64,000 nt of DNA from Ignavibacteriota bacterium (GCA_003151825.1 PLYO01000037.1:27155-91154); one strand, 5' to 3'; numbered from the stretch's first letter, positions 35,617 through 43,828 are shown. Program-made: numbers and translations. The notes: a model not told the origin generated them from the sequence alone.

Positions 35617-36918
35617 TTAGTCTTCGGTCAGGATGGCCGGAACAAGGTCTTCGAATTTAACTAAACCTTGTGAGCCTGTCCGCATGTTTTTATAAATTCC
35701 GGCGCCAGAGGCAAGCTCCGATTCTCCGATGATATAGACAAGTCCTGTATGGACCCGGTCAGCATCGCGCATTTGAGCTTTCATAGAGCGGTTGTTCTGA
35801 TCGAACAATGCCGATATTCCGGCATCACGAAGATTCTGCGCGATTTCGAATACTTTCGGACGGACGATTTCATTTTGTGCAACGACGTATATCTGAGTTG
35901 GAGTAGCCATCGCATTTTCAACTCGTAGTTTGTCGAGAACTAAAAGAAGCCGTTCGACTCCGGCACCAAATCCTACGGCTGCGCAAACTGGCCCTCCCAG
36001 TTGTTCCACGAGGTCGTTGTATCTCCCGCCGCCGCACAGAGCATCCTGAGAGCCAAGATCGCTCGATGTGACTTCGAAGACCGTTCCAGTGTAATAATCG
36101 ATCCCGCGAACGAGCAACGGATCTTCATGATATTCGATATCGATTTCCGAAAGAGCTAATTTCAAATCGCCGAAATGCTTGCGATCGTTCTCGTTCAAGT
36201 ATTCCAAAATCTTCGGTGCATTCCGAATAATCTCTTGATCCTCCGGCGCTTTCGAATCGAGCACACGCAGCGGATTCGTTTCTGTTCGTCGCTGACTGTC
36301 TTTCGATAGCTTTGATATGTTATCCCGCAGATAAGGCACAAGTACATTTTTCCACGCTTCACGGGACTCTTTCGAGCCAAGCGAGTTCAGCCGCACGCGA
36401 AAATTTGCCAAGCCTAATTTTCGAAAAACGGAGATGGCAAACGAAATTGTCTCCGCATCGGCGAGTGGGCTTGCGGGGCCGAGCAATTCCGTTCCAAATT
36501 GGTGGTGCTGGCGCAAGCGGCCAAGCTGCGGTTTCTCGTAGCGAAAATTTGGCGCGCTGCAATAATAGAGTCTTACGCAGTCCGATTGACCTGTCAACAT
36601 TCCATGCTCGATGGCTGCCCGGACAACAGGCGCGGTGAGTTCTGGGCGAAGAGCATATTCATCGTCTTCCTTACTTTCTGCTTTCGGTTGCAGCAGAAAC
36701 ATTTCCTTCGAAACAATATCCGTTTCTTCTCCGACTGCTCGCTTAAAAAGCCGAAGCTGCTCGAAGGCGGGAGTCCGAATCTCGCCATACCCGAATAATC
36801 TTCCAACTTCATGCACGGCTTGCTCGATGGCGCGCCACTTCACGGCTTCCTCCGGCAAAATATCTTTCGTGCCGCGAGGAGCCTGGATGAGTTCGCCCTT
36901 GGACAGCTTATTCTCCAA
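35617..36918 (-). CDS. hisS: Histidyl-tRNA synthetase
   Basis: A 433-aa class II synthetase charging tRNA-His. Family motifs: PRGTKDILPEEA near the start, motif 2 RYEKPQLGRLRQHHQFGTELLG, the HisRS-specific GIDYYTGTVFEV and CGGGRYNDLV, and motif 3 VGFGAGVERLLLVL. A C-terminal anticodon-binding domain is present. The start is TTG at 36918, overlapping the upstream EIIA gene by 11 nt, so the two are co-transcribed. Confidence 0.93.
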   Translation of the reverse strand: MENKLSKGELIQAPRGTKDILPEEAVKWRAIEQAVHEVGRLFGYGEIRTPAFEQLRLFKRAVGEETDIVSKEMFLLQPKAESKEDDEYALRPELTAPVVRAAIEHGMLTGQSDCVRLYYCSAPNFRYEKPQLGRLRQHHQFGTELLGPASPLADAETISFAISVFRKLGLANFRVRLNSLGSKESREAWKNVLVPYLRDNISKLSKDSQRRTETNPLRVLDSKAPEDQEIIRNAPKILEYLNENDRKHFGDLKLALSEIDIEYHEDPLLVRGIDYYTGTVFEVTSSDLGSQDALCGGGRYNDLVEQLGGPVCAAVGFGAGVERLLLVLDKLRVENAMATPTQIYVVAQNEIVRPKVFEIAQNLRDAGISALFDQNNRSMKAQMRDADRVHTGLVYIIGESELASGAGIYKNMRTGSQGLVKFEDLVPAILTED

Positions 36919-37375
36919 TGCGCGCTTCTTCCTGATTAAAAATGGAGATGATTTCTTCGGGCGATTTGGCGTTCAGCAGTGCGGCGCGGGCGGAGTCCGA
37001 ATTCATCACTTTCGAGGCGCGGCTGAGGAGCCGAAGACGCTGGCTGACCAAGCTTTCCTTGCTCACGAGCAACAGCACAAGGCGCACCGGCTCATTATCC
37101 ATCGAACCGTACTCGACAGGCTTGGCGGTCGTGGCAAAGGCGAGCACGATGTCATCGACGGCGTCGGTTTTGCCATGCGGAATCGCAAAGCTTTTACCCA
37201 CGCCGGTGGACATAATCTTCTCCCGCTCCATGACGGCCTGACGCACCTTTTTGGCGTCGAGGACATGGGGATTTTTATCCGCTAATTTCAGGACCTGGTC
37301 GAGTAAGTCCTCTTTCGAATCGGCTTGGAGGCCAATGGCGATAGAATCAGGGTTGAGGTAGTCGGTTAGCTTCAA
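36908..37375 (-). CDS. PTS EIIA component (fructose/nitrogen type)
   Basis: The preferred start is TTG at 37375, which gives MKLTDYLNPDSI, the usual N-terminus of the family (155 aa); an ATG at 37414 would add 13 residues. The phosphoacceptor is His67 in FAIPHGKTD. This domain receives phosphate from HPr. With ptsH and ptsI elsewhere in the window and no EIIB/EIIC, a PTS-Ntr-like regulatory chain is likely. It is upstream of hisS and overlaps it slightly. Confidence 0.85.
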   Translation of the reverse strand: MKLTDYLNPDSIAIGLQADSKEDLLDQVLKLADKNPHVLDAKKVRQAVMEREKIMSTGVGKSFAIPHGKTDAVDDIVLAFATTAKPVEYGSMDNEPVRLVLLLVSKESLVSQRLRLLSRASKVMNSDSARAALLNAKSPEEIISIFNQEEARIGE

Positions 37376-37560
37376 TTTTTTGCCAAAACACGTTGAGTGA
37401 AGATGGTAGAACAATCGTGAGTTCCCCGCAGTGCGAGGCTATTTCCTATACATCCAATCTCTGAATGATTCACAGCTGTTTCCTGTTATCCATCTGCTAT
37501 TTAAGAAAAATAGCTTTTTCACAAATAATATAGACCGTTTCTCAACAAATTCAATACTCC

Positions 37561-37914
37561 ATGACCATCCCTTCCCTATTCAATCCATGCCAGTGGCAAC
37601 TCCTCATGGCCCCGCCAGCCGCGCCGGGACAAGAATCCAACCCGATTTTGAATTTCCTCCCCATCATTCTGATAGGGTTCATATTTTATTTCCTCATGTA
37701 CCGCCCGCAGAAAAAACGCCAGAAAGCACGCGAGGAGCTTATTAAGCAAGTCGAAAAAGGCGATAAAGTGATTACCGCGAGCGGAATTCACGGGACGGTC
37801 GCGCAAGTGGAGGACACGACCGTGCTGCTCCAGGTCTCGGACAACACCAAGATTCGCGTGGAAAAAACGGCGCTTGGGAATGTCGTGCCGAAGAACGCGG
37901 ATAAATCGGAATGA
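37561..37914 (+). CDS. yajC: Preprotein translocase subunit YajC
   Basis: A 117-aa membrane protein: a short N-terminal segment, one membrane span (~29-45, FLPIILIGFIFYFLMY) and the cytoplasmic YajC signature RPQKKRQKAREELI, GDKVITASGIHGTV. It associates with SecDF in the Sec translocase. A palindrome separates it from ribBA. SecD/SecF are not in the window. Confidence 0.92.
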   Translation: MTIPSLFNPCQWQLLMAPPAAPGQESNPILNFLPIILIGFIFYFLMYRPQKKRQKAREELIKQVEKGDKVITASGIHGTVAQVEDTTVLLQVSDNTKIRVEKTALGNVVPKNADKSE

Positions 37915-37924
37915 TATGGCAAAC

Positions 37925-38014
37925 CGTAGGGACGTGCTGCGCACGTCCAACGCGAGCGGAACCGCAATGTGTTTTGACACGCAACAATCAGGACGTGCGC
38001 AGCACGTCCCTACG
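37925..38014. repeat. Palindromic element between yajC and ribBA
   Basis: Perfect 24-nt inverted arms (37925-37948 and 37991-38014), each itself nearly palindromic (GGACGTGCTGCGCACGTCC). The 42-nt centre is unrelated. Confidence 0.9.
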
Positions 38015-38026
38015 AATTAAAGCACC

Positions 38027-39253
38027 ATGCTCAACACCATCGACGAAGCCCTTGAAGACATCCGGCGCGGGCGCGGAGTCATCGTCGTCGATGATGAGGA
38101 CCGCGAGAACGAAGGCGATTTTATCGCTGCCGCCGAAGCCGTCACGCCGGCAATGATTGCGTTTATGCTGAAGCGCACGAGCGGAATTATTTGCGTCCCG
38201 CTCACTGAGGCGCGCGCGGCCGAGCTTGGGTTGCAGATGATGGTCGAAGTCAACACGGCGCGGCACGGCACGCCGTTTACCGTCAGTGTGGATTATCTGC
38301 ATGGCACGACAACCGGCGTGTCCGCTGAAGATCGTTCCCTCACCATTCGCGCTCTCACCGATTCGAAAACAACCGCCCGAGATTTCGCGCGGCCCGGACA
38401 TATTTTCCCGCTTCGCGCCGTGGAAGAAGGCGTCCTGCGGCGCGCCGGACACACCGAAGCCGCCGTCGATCTTGCGCGATTAGCCGGCTTCAAGCCCATC
38501 GGCATTCTGTGCGAGATGATTAACGAAGATGGTTCCATGGCGCGGATGCCGGAACTTATTAAAATTGCCAAAGAAACGGGAATGAAAATTATTTCCGTGC
38601 AGGATCTCATCGCCTACCGCATGACGCGAGAGAAGCTGATGAAGAAAATCGTCGAAGTTTCGCTCCCAACCGAATATGGGGATTTTCGACTGCATCTCTA
38701 CGAAAATAAAGTTGACCGCAAGGAGCATATCGCGCTCACGAAAGGCGATATTGCCAATGGCGAGCCGGTGCTGGTGCGGGTTCACTCCGAATGCTTCACC
38801 GGCGATACCTTAGGTTCCCTTCGCTGCGATTGCCAGGACCAGCTTCACGCCGCAATGATGATGGTCGAGGCAGCGGGACGCGGGGTGGTGGTCTATATGC
38901 GTCAGGAGGGGCGCGGAATCGGGTTGGCGAATAAGCTGCGCGCCTACAAGCTGCAGGAAGAAGGCGCGGATACCGTCGAAGCGAATGAGGCATTGGGATT
39001 CAAAGCCGATCTGCGCGATTACGGATTGGGCGCGCAGTTGCTGGCCGATCTCGGAGTCCGCAAAATGCGCCTCATGACGAACAACCCGAAAAAAGTGGTG
39101 GGACTTTCGAGCTACGGATTAGAAATCGTCGAGCGAGTTCCGATAGAAATTCCCGCGAACACGAGAAATGCCGGTTACTTAGAAACCAAGCGCAAAAAGA
39201 TGGGGCATATCTTGACGGGGATGAGTGAGGGGGCGGCGAATGGGAAAGTGTAG
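38027..39253 (+). CDS. ribBA: Bifunctional DHBP synthase / GTP cyclohydrolase II
   Basis: A 408-aa fusion. Residues ~1-200 form the 3,4-dihydroxy-2-butanone 4-phosphate synthase half ([34 protein letters not shown]). Residues ~205-400 are GTP cyclohydrolase II, with the zinc cysteines in [39 protein letters not shown] and MTNNPKKV. Together they make the two precursors of riboflavin. No FMN riboswitch is obvious upstream; the gap to yajC is filled by a palindrome. Confidence 0.95.
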   Translation: MLNTIDEALEDIRRGRGVIVVDDEDRENEGDFIAAAEAVTPAMIAFMLKRTSGIICVPLTEARAAELGLQMMVEVNTARHGTPFTVSVDYLHGTTTGVSAEDRSLTIRALTDSKTTARDFARPGHIFPLRAVEEGVLRRAGHTEAAVDLARLAGFKPIGILCEMINEDGSMARMPELIKIAKETGMKIISVQDLIAYRMTREKLMKKIVEVSLPTEYGDFRLHLYENKVDRKEHIALTKGDIANGEPVLVRVHSECFTGDTLGSLRCDCQDQLHAAMMMVEAAGRGVVVYMRQEGRGIGLANKLRAYKLQEEGADTVEANEALGFKADLRDYGLGAQLLADLGVRKMRLMTNNPKKVVGLSSYGLEIVERVPIEIPANTRNAGYLETKRKKMGHILTGMSEGAANGKV

Positions 39254-39275
39254 CGCCGGGTTTCAACCCGGCGAC
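39250..39275. repeat. Small hairpin after ribBA
   Basis: GTAGCGCCGGGTTTCAACCCGGCGAC: a 9-bp stem with outer GTAG, resembling half of the larger palindromic elements. It overlaps the ribBA stop codon. Confidence 0.6.
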
Positions 39276-39351
39276 AAATCATTTTGAAATCGCAAATTGC
39301 GACCTCAAAACCTAATGAGCTGAATGAATACGCTATCTGAAAATTTCACGT

Positions 39352-39933
39352 ATGGCAAAATTATTAAGCACGATCGCAATAGAGCCGTTAGACCCTCTGA
39401 TCTATTCCGTTAGGGAACAACGTGTAATACTCGATGCGGATCTTGCGCGTTTGTATGGAATTACAACGAGCCGATTCAATGAGGCATTTAAGCGTAACCG
39501 TGAAAGGTTCCCGCATGATTTTGTCTTTCAATTATCAAAGGAAGAATGGGAGTCGCTATTGGTTGTCTCAGAGACAGGCAACCTGTCGCAAATTGCGACA
39601 GGTTCACAGAAGCATCGCGACCCGAAGAAGCGACCCTGGGCTTTCACTGAACATGGCGCTCTCATGGCGGCCAATATTCTTCGAAGCGAACGGGCAACGG
39701 AGATGAGCATTTTCGTCATCCGCGCTTTTGTTAAACTCAGGGAACAAACAGCGGCGAATGCTGCAATCCTAAAGCGCCTTGCAGAAATCGACAACATACT
39801 GTTGCTTCACGACCAGGGGCTGCGCGAATTGTACGATCAAATCATGCCGCTCCTTCAGCCTCCGCCCGTTCCGCCCAAACGAAAAATTGGGTTCCAACGA
39901 GAGGATGAGTCAGGGTCGGCTCTGGGAGTGTAA
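39352..39933 (+). CDS. ORF6N domain protein
   Basis: A 193-aa protein. The ORF6N/KilA-N-type domain covers ~12-100 (YSVREQRVILDADLARLYG, RFNEAFKRNRERFPHDFVF, WAFTEHGALMAANIL). A helical C-terminus ends in a Pro-rich tail. ORF6N domains occur in phage and mobile-element regulators and are thought to bind DNA. Its presence marks the beginning of an accessory stretch. Confidence 0.88.
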   Translation: MAKLLSTIAIEPLDPLIYSVREQRVILDADLARLYGITTSRFNEAFKRNRERFPHDFVFQLSKEEWESLLVVSETGNLSQIATGSQKHRDPKKRPWAFTEHGALMAANILRSERATEMSIFVIRAFVKLREQTAANAAILKRLAEIDNILLLHDQGLRELYDQIMPLLQPPPVPPKRKIGFQREDESGSALGV

Positions 39934-39981
39934 CAAAACCCAAGTTCGAGTGTTATTTGGGTGTTAGTGTTTTAATTATTT

Positions 39982-39986
39982 GGAGG
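39982..39986 (+). promoter_or_regulatory. Shine-Dalgarno sequence that sets the start
   Basis: GGAGG six nt before the ATG at 39992. It supports that ATG over a TTG at 39980 in the same frame. Strong SD sites are rare in this window. Confidence 0.8.
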
Positions 39987-39991
39987 AAACC

Positions 39992-40726
39992 ATGAAAAAG
40001 AACCTATCTCACTCGATGACCTTCGTGTTTGCGGTTGCCGTGCTCGCATGGATGAGCGGCTGCAAAACCGTTACATCACCCAGCACTACCGGCTCGTTTT
40101 CGGGACGAATAGTGCTTTTTGACTCTACACGTTATCAGATGCCGGATTTTTCCGGAGCAACAGTCCAACTTGATGGAACCTCGTTTCACACGACGACAGA
40201 TTCTCTCGGAGCATGGGATATTAGCGGCGTTCCTGAGGGACTCTATAATATCTCAGCTTCTAAACCAGGTTTTGGCACATACCATTGGTACCAGACAAAC
40301 ATGACTGGAGGTACCTATTACCTCTCCACCGTTTACATCGCAAGAATGCCAACCGATGTCCCAGTGCTCGATTCAGTTTGGGGAAGCGCGAGCGATGGAG
40401 GATGGCAATTTGTAGGGCACACCACTGGTGGGATGGATTTTGTTGTGGGATATTGTGATACGAATTCAACCATACAACCATTCGAGCCACATTTGGCGAC
40501 AAACTTAATGGGTTCCTCTGGCGGTTTTGCTGTTGATGACCTTCGAACGGCGGGAGCAAGATCGGGGCAAACCCTCTACATTAGTGTTTCTGCGGTCTTT
40601 AATGCCGGAGGGGATTTAACAGGTTTCGGCGGCCCTCCCTTCATCTTCTTCGATCCCGCTCACAACGAATATCGTTGGGCTTCGACCGGCCCGAAATCAA
40701 ATGTGATTACGGTGACGATGCCATGA
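39992..40726 (+). CDS. Lipoprotein with carboxypeptidase-regulatory-like domain
   Basis: The ATG at 39992 follows a good SD. The 244-aa product has a lipobox (WMSGC, Cys24), a CarboxypepD-regulatory-like beta domain (~38-105: GSFSGRIVLFDS, DSLGAWDISGVPEGLYNIS) and an unassigned C-terminal beta region. The gene's 3' end (PKSNVITVTMP) reappears as a remnant at 41424-41460, so a second copy once existed. Binding role possible; no enzyme motif. Confidence 0.72.
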   Translation: MKKNLSHSMTFVFAVAVLAWMSGCKTVTSPSTTGSFSGRIVLFDSTRYQMPDFSGATVQLDGTSFHTTTDSLGAWDISGVPEGLYNISASKPGFGTYHWYQTNMTGGTYYLSTVYIARMPTDVPVLDSVWGSASDGGWQFVGHTTGGMDFVVGYCDTNSTIQPFEPHLATNLMGSSGGFAVDDLRTAGARSGQTLYISVSAVFNAGGDLTGFGGPPFIFFDPAHNEYRWASTGPKSNVITVTMP

Positions 40727-40740
40727 CAACGCCATATTGT

Positions 40741-40863
40741 GGCCCGTTTGTAGAAACCCATCATTGAATTACAATCCCAAGCTCCGTCAGGAGCGGCCTT
40801 TCACTGGCCACTCCTGACGGAGCTTGATCGTTCTATAATAATATTTTTTTCTACAAACGGGCC
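40741..40863. repeat. Nested inverted-repeat element with 16-bp ends
   Basis: Perfect terminal inverted repeats GGCCCGTTTGTAGAAA / TTTCTACAAACGGGCC (40741-40756, 40848-40863). Inside is a second perfect 15-bp inverted repeat AAGCTCCGTCAGGAG / CTCCTGACGGAGCTT (40779-40793, 40811-40825) with a further GGCC/GGCC core. The size is typical of a non-autonomous MITE-like element. Part of the outer end (CTACAAACGG) recurs at 53891-53900. Confidence 0.85.
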
Positions 40864-40913
40864 GCTGCTAATGCAGCTTTCGCAAATTATTTCAATAAAT
40901 CTTTTGCAATCCC

Positions 40914-40942
40914 TTGACATGGCCGATTTAATCGCTTATATT
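40914..40942 (+). promoter_or_regulatory. Consensus-like sigma70 promoter
   Basis: TTGACA (40914-40919), 17-nt spacer, TATATT (40937-40942). A second promoter at 53979-54007 has the same spacing and the same downstream leader. Confidence 0.75.
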
Positions 40943-40947
40943 AGTAC

Positions 40948-40978
40948 ATGCTTTGATGGGCACCCTGTCCGGGGAAGG
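40948..40978 (+). ncRNA. Conserved 31-nt leader after the promoter
   Basis: Begins 5 nt after the -10 box, at about the expected transcription start, with ATGCTTTGATGGGCACCC and ends GGGGAAGG. 28 of 31 positions match the copy at 54013-54043, with identical spacing from the -10 box. A minimal ATG-CTT-TGA frame is present in both. Role unknown; candidate start of a small RNA. Confidence 0.45.
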
Positions 40979-41273
40979 TAAGAAGTAAGAGTTAAGAAGT
41001 AAGAAATGGGGAGGGAATGTCTGAACCCTTCGGCAAGTTCAGGACAGGGGTTGCGAAAATAAAATGTTGAAATTAGCTCAAAAAAGCCAATATGTGCCCA
41101 TGCGGGCACATCTGTGGCAAAAACTTTGTTCTATATATATGGGGGGTTCATATCCCGGAGGCGAATTGGCCTTCCATAGTACCCCCCTATCCGCGAGCGT
41201 TGAGAGTGTACACATCCCGCTGTCAGTACAGATATGGGTGATCCCTGCACAATGAAATCAAATGGCGCCTGAG

Positions 41274-41328
41274 GGTGATCAAAAAGTCCTGGGCGGGTCT
41301 ACCCTTAGCTTGGGGGACATTGATCACC
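41274..41328 (+). other. Stem-loop in the gene-less region
   Basis: A 9-bp perfect outer stem GGTGATCAA/TTGATCACC with an inner GTCC/GGAC helix and a G/C-rich apical part. No T-run follows. Could be the end of a structured RNA or a site for a DNA-binding protein. Confidence 0.4.
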
Positions 41329-41423
41329 GGAGTTCCTTGAAAATGTATTGTGGCCTGTTGTAGTGTACTCTATCGCAGGTCTTTTAGGTTCAGCTGCAAC
41401 AAAAATGGTGAATCTGCATCGTG

Positions 41424-41460
41424 ACCCAAATCGAATGTGATTGCGGTGACGATGCCGTGA
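41424..41460 (+). pseudogene. Remnant of a duplicated lipoprotein gene (3' end only)
   Basis: Reads PKSNVIAVTMP then stop, one substitution from the end of the lipoprotein encoded at 39992-40726 (PKSNVITVTMP). A stop codon lies just upstream in frame, so only this tail remains. The VapBC-type pair follows. Confidence 0.7.
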
Positions 41461-41548
41461 GACGGTTTGACATTGTTGGGTTTTTAGCCGGACATTTGAT
41501 GAACCCATCGCTTTCCCTCGCGGTTATCGAAATAGCAGCTTTTTTATT

Positions 41549-41773
41549 ATGCACCAGATTTCCATTCAAGAGGCGGAAACGCACATTGCGAGCGTGTTTA
41601 CGGACGTGCTGAAAGGCGAAGAGATCGTCGTGACCGACCACGATACTCCGGTGCTAAAAATGATCCCTCTCGCGCGGCCGAGTGGCCGGCCAAAATTCGG
41701 AAGTTTAAAGGGAAAAATCTGGATTTCTGACGATTTCAACGACACGCCTGAAGAATTCGCAGATTATCTGTAG
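41549..41773 (+). CDS. Phd/YefM-type antitoxin
   Basis: A 74-aa antitoxin. The N-terminal fold is typical (ISIQEAETHIASVFTDVLKG, EEIVVTDHDTPVLKMIPL) and the C-terminal toxin-binding motif is GSLKGKIWISDDFNDTPEEF. It binds and neutralises the PIN toxin encoded 3 nt downstream and should autoregulate the operon. Confidence 0.9.
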   Translation: MHQISIQEAETHIASVFTDVLKGEEIVVTDHDTPVLKMIPLARPSGRPKFGSLKGKIWISDDFNDTPEEFADYL

Positions 41774-41776
41774 GCC

Positions 41777-42163
41777 ATGAACTTCCTTCTCGACACGCAA
41801 ACTTTTGTTTGGTTCGTGATGGGTAATGCACGTTTACCCAAAAAGTGGCGCGCGCTTATTGAGCACCTTTTGAGCGTTAGTTATCTCAGTATTGCCAGTT
41901 TGTGGGAGCTTGCGATCAAGGAGGGTACAGGCAAACTCCATCTCGATGTGACTTTTCCTGAACTCATCGAATGGCACGTACTTGGAAGTGGATTTACCAT
42001 TTTGCCTGTATCAATAAATCATCTGCTCGAACTCCGTAAGCTGCCTCTTCACCACCGCGACCCGTTCGACCGCATTATTATCGCTCAAGGCATCGTCGAA
42101 AATCTCACTGTTGTGACCACCGATCCTGAGTTCGAAAAATATCCTGTGCGGTTAATTCGATAA
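41777..42163 (+). CDS. VapC-type PIN-domain toxin
   Basis: A 128-aa PIN-domain ribonuclease. Acidic active-site residues are Asp6 (FLLDTQTF), Glu44 (SLWELAIKEG) and Asp95/Asp98 (HHRDPFDR). Such toxins cleave tRNA or rRNA when the antitoxin is lost. The module is flanked by a 13-nt direct repeat, ACGATGCCGTGAG (41449-41461 and 42190-42202). Confidence 0.9.
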   Translation: MNFLLDTQTFVWFVMGNARLPKKWRALIEHLLSVSYLSIASLWELAIKEGTGKLHLDVTFPELIEWHVLGSGFTILPVSINHLLELRKLPLHHRDPFDRIIIAQGIVENLTVVTTDPEFEKYPVRLIR

Positions 42164-42275
42164 CGTAGCCGGCCAGCCAGTTTTTCGTAACGATGCCGTG
42201 AGCTTTCCCACCTCCGAGACGTAAATATGCGATGTTGTTGTGGCGAGGGGTCTGGCGCTCGTATTTTTGTACGGA

Positions 42276-42896
42276 ATGTCACGCACGCTTTTTCTTGCAT
42301 CGGAGTCGCCACGGCGGGCGGCGCTCGTCAAGCTGCTTGGCGTGCGGGATGTGAGCATTCGTCCCGCGCGCCTGCATGAAGCGATGGACGCGGCGATGAC
42401 GCCTGCGGAAAATGTCGAGCGGCTGGCCCAACATAAGGCGCGAGCTATCGCGGAGCACCCCTCCCTTACCCCTCCCCTTACCAAGGGGAGGGGTAAGGGA
42501 GGGGTGGTGCTCGGCGCGGACACGACGGTCGCCATCGCGGGCGAAGTCCTTGAAAAGCCGATCGACGCGCGGGACGCGGAACGAATGCTCGCGCTCCTCA
42601 GCGGCAAGACGCATACGGTTTATACCGGCGTGGCGCTGATCGAGATAGAAACGAAGCGGGAACTCTCGTTTGTCGAAGCGACGGACGTGACATTCCGCGC
42701 GCTTTCTACGGATGAAATTCGCGAGTACGTTGCAAGCGGCTCGCCGATGGATAAAGCCGGCGCGTATGGAATTCAGGAAGATTTCGGCGCGGTATTCGTC
42801 ACCCGCATCGAAGGCGATTATTACAATGTGGTGGGACTGCCACTCAGCCGGTTGTACGTAGCATTAAAATCTTTCGAACCGAAATTATGGAAATAG
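42276..42896 (+). CDS. maf: Maf-family nucleotide pyrophosphatase with an inserted palindrome
   Basis: The ATG at 42276 gives the family start MSRTLFLASESPRRAALVKL (an upstream GTG at 42240 is less likely). The 206-aa product has the Maf motifs SESPRR, GADTTVAI, KPIDARDAERML and DKAGAYGIQ. Maf proteins hydrolyse non-canonical or dTTP/UTP-type nucleoside triphosphates. Residues ~61-74 (HPSLTPPLTKGRGKGG) are encoded by an almost perfect palindrome (42456-42506) inserted in frame between a helix and the GADTT strand, where Maf proteins have a short loop. The 3' end overlaps the permease start. Confidence 0.88.
   Translation: MSRTLFLASESPRRAALVKLLGVRDVSIRPARLHEAMDAAMTPAENVERLAQHKARAIAEHPSLTPPLTKGRGKGGVVLGADTTVAIAGEVLEKPIDARDAERMLALLSGKTHTVYTGVALIEIETKRELSFVEATDVTFRALSTDEIREYVASGSPMDKAGAYGIQEDFGAVFVTRIEGDYYNVVGLPLSRLYVALKSFEPKLWK
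42456..42506. repeat. Perfect 24-bp inverted repeat inside maf
   Basis: Arms 42456-42479 and 42483-42506 (CACCCCTCCCTTACCCCTCC and its complement) around a 3-nt centre. Length keeps the maf frame open. Confidence 0.9.
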
Positions 42897-43828
42897 TTGA
42901 TAGTGGAAAGTGGATAGTGGATAGTAATCGACGGCGCCCACGCCGCCTGTTATCCGCTATTCACTATCCACTATCCACTACTACGTGGCTGCTGCTTTCT
43001 CCGTGGCTTATTACGCTCGCGGTTTTTTGGGGCTATCCCCTGCTTTATGCGCTGTATCTTTCGTTCACGAAATATTACACGCTGACGAACCGGACCCATT
43101 GGATCGGCTTTGCAAATTACACAAAGCTCGCGCGCGATCCCATCTTTTGGCAGGCGCTGTTAAATACGGGAATTTTCGTGATCGGAACGATTCCCTTCAC
43201 GATGATCTTCGCGCTTTTTTTCGCGGCGCTGCTGGTGCGGGTGGAGCGGTTCCAGCATGTGTACCGCTCCGCGCTGTTTTTGCCGAGCGTTACGTCCCTT
43301 GTTGTAATTGCGCTTATTTTTACAAATCTCTATGCTTCTGGCGGCTACATCAACACGCTGCTGAAGATGACGGGCTTCGCGTACCCAACGCGCGGGTGGC
43401 TGCTGGAGCCGGGTTTGGCGCTGCCCGCCATCATGGCGATGGACATTTGGATTTCCATTGGCTATTACGCGGTGCTGTTTCTTGCCGCGATGCACAACGT
43501 TCCCAAAGATTTTTACGAAGTAGCGGAACTCGAAGGCACTTCGAAATGGAAACAGTTTTTTACCGTCACGCTGCCCGTCATCAAGCCGACACTGCTCTTC
43601 GCGCTGGTGCTGAACACGATCAAAAGTTTTCAGGTCTTCACCGAAATTTACGTGATGACGCGCGGCGGCCCGCTCGGGCGCACCACGACGCTCGTCTATC
43701 AAGTCTATGCGAATGCCTTTGAATCCGCAGACACAATGGGCTATGCGTGTGCGGCGGCGTTTGTACTGTTTTTTATTATTGCGGTGTTCTCGGTAGTGGA
43801 AAACAAGCTTATCAATCATCCAGCATAA
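42887..43828 (+). CDS. ABC transporter permease, sugar (MalF/UgpA) type
   Basis: A 313-aa membrane protein with six predicted spans. The EAA loop is EVAELEGTSKWKQFFTVTLP, which contacts the ATPase. The pattern LLLSPWLITLAVFWGYPLLY at the first span is typical of binding-protein-dependent sugar permeases. The first ~30 residues (VDSGKWIVDSNRRRP ... YPLSTTT) are encoded by a palindromic repeat, so the true start may lie after it or the repeat extended the protein. The ATPase gene starts in the stop codon (TAATG). Confidence 0.85.
   Translation: MEIVDSGKWIVDSNRRRPRRLLSAIHYPLSTTTWLLLSPWLITLAVFWGYPLLYALYLSFTKYYTLTNRTHWIGFANYTKLARDPIFWQALLNTGIFVIGTIPFTMIFALFFAALLVRVERFQHVYRSALFLPSVTSLVVIALIFTNLYASGGYINTLLKMTGFAYPTRGWLLEPGLALPAIMAMDIWISIGYYAVLFLAAMHNVPKDFYEVAELEGTSKWKQFFTVTLPVIKPTLLFALVLNTIKSFQVFTEIYVMTRGGPLGRTTTLVYQVYANAFESADTMGYACAAAFVLFFIIAVFSVVENKLINHPA
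42897..42990. repeat. Inverted repeat over the permease N-terminus
   Basis: Left GATAGTGGAAAGTGGATAGTGG and right CCACTATCCACTATC type words flank a GC-rich centre. It encodes the first residues of the permease. Confidence 0.75.

Larger units (their letters stand above)
40727..41548. other. Gene-less accessory region with nested repeats and structured DNA
   Basis: Over 800 nt without a credible gene. From left to right it holds a nested inverted-repeat element (40741-40863), a consensus-like promoter (40914-40942), a leader shared with 54.0 kb (40948-40978), a purine repeat (40974-41006), a G-run/C-run inverted repeat near 41140-41192, a stem-loop (41274-41328), and a fragment of a lipoprotein gene (41424-41460). 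It may encode a non-coding RNA. Confidence 0.6.

Noticed and set aside
37980-38027. Possible FMN riboswitch upstream of ribBA
   Set aside because: The space is occupied by the palindromic element and no riboswitch-like conserved segments are present.
41064-41255. 63-codon frame in the gene-less region
   Set aside because: Unlikely composition and it covers inverted repeats.
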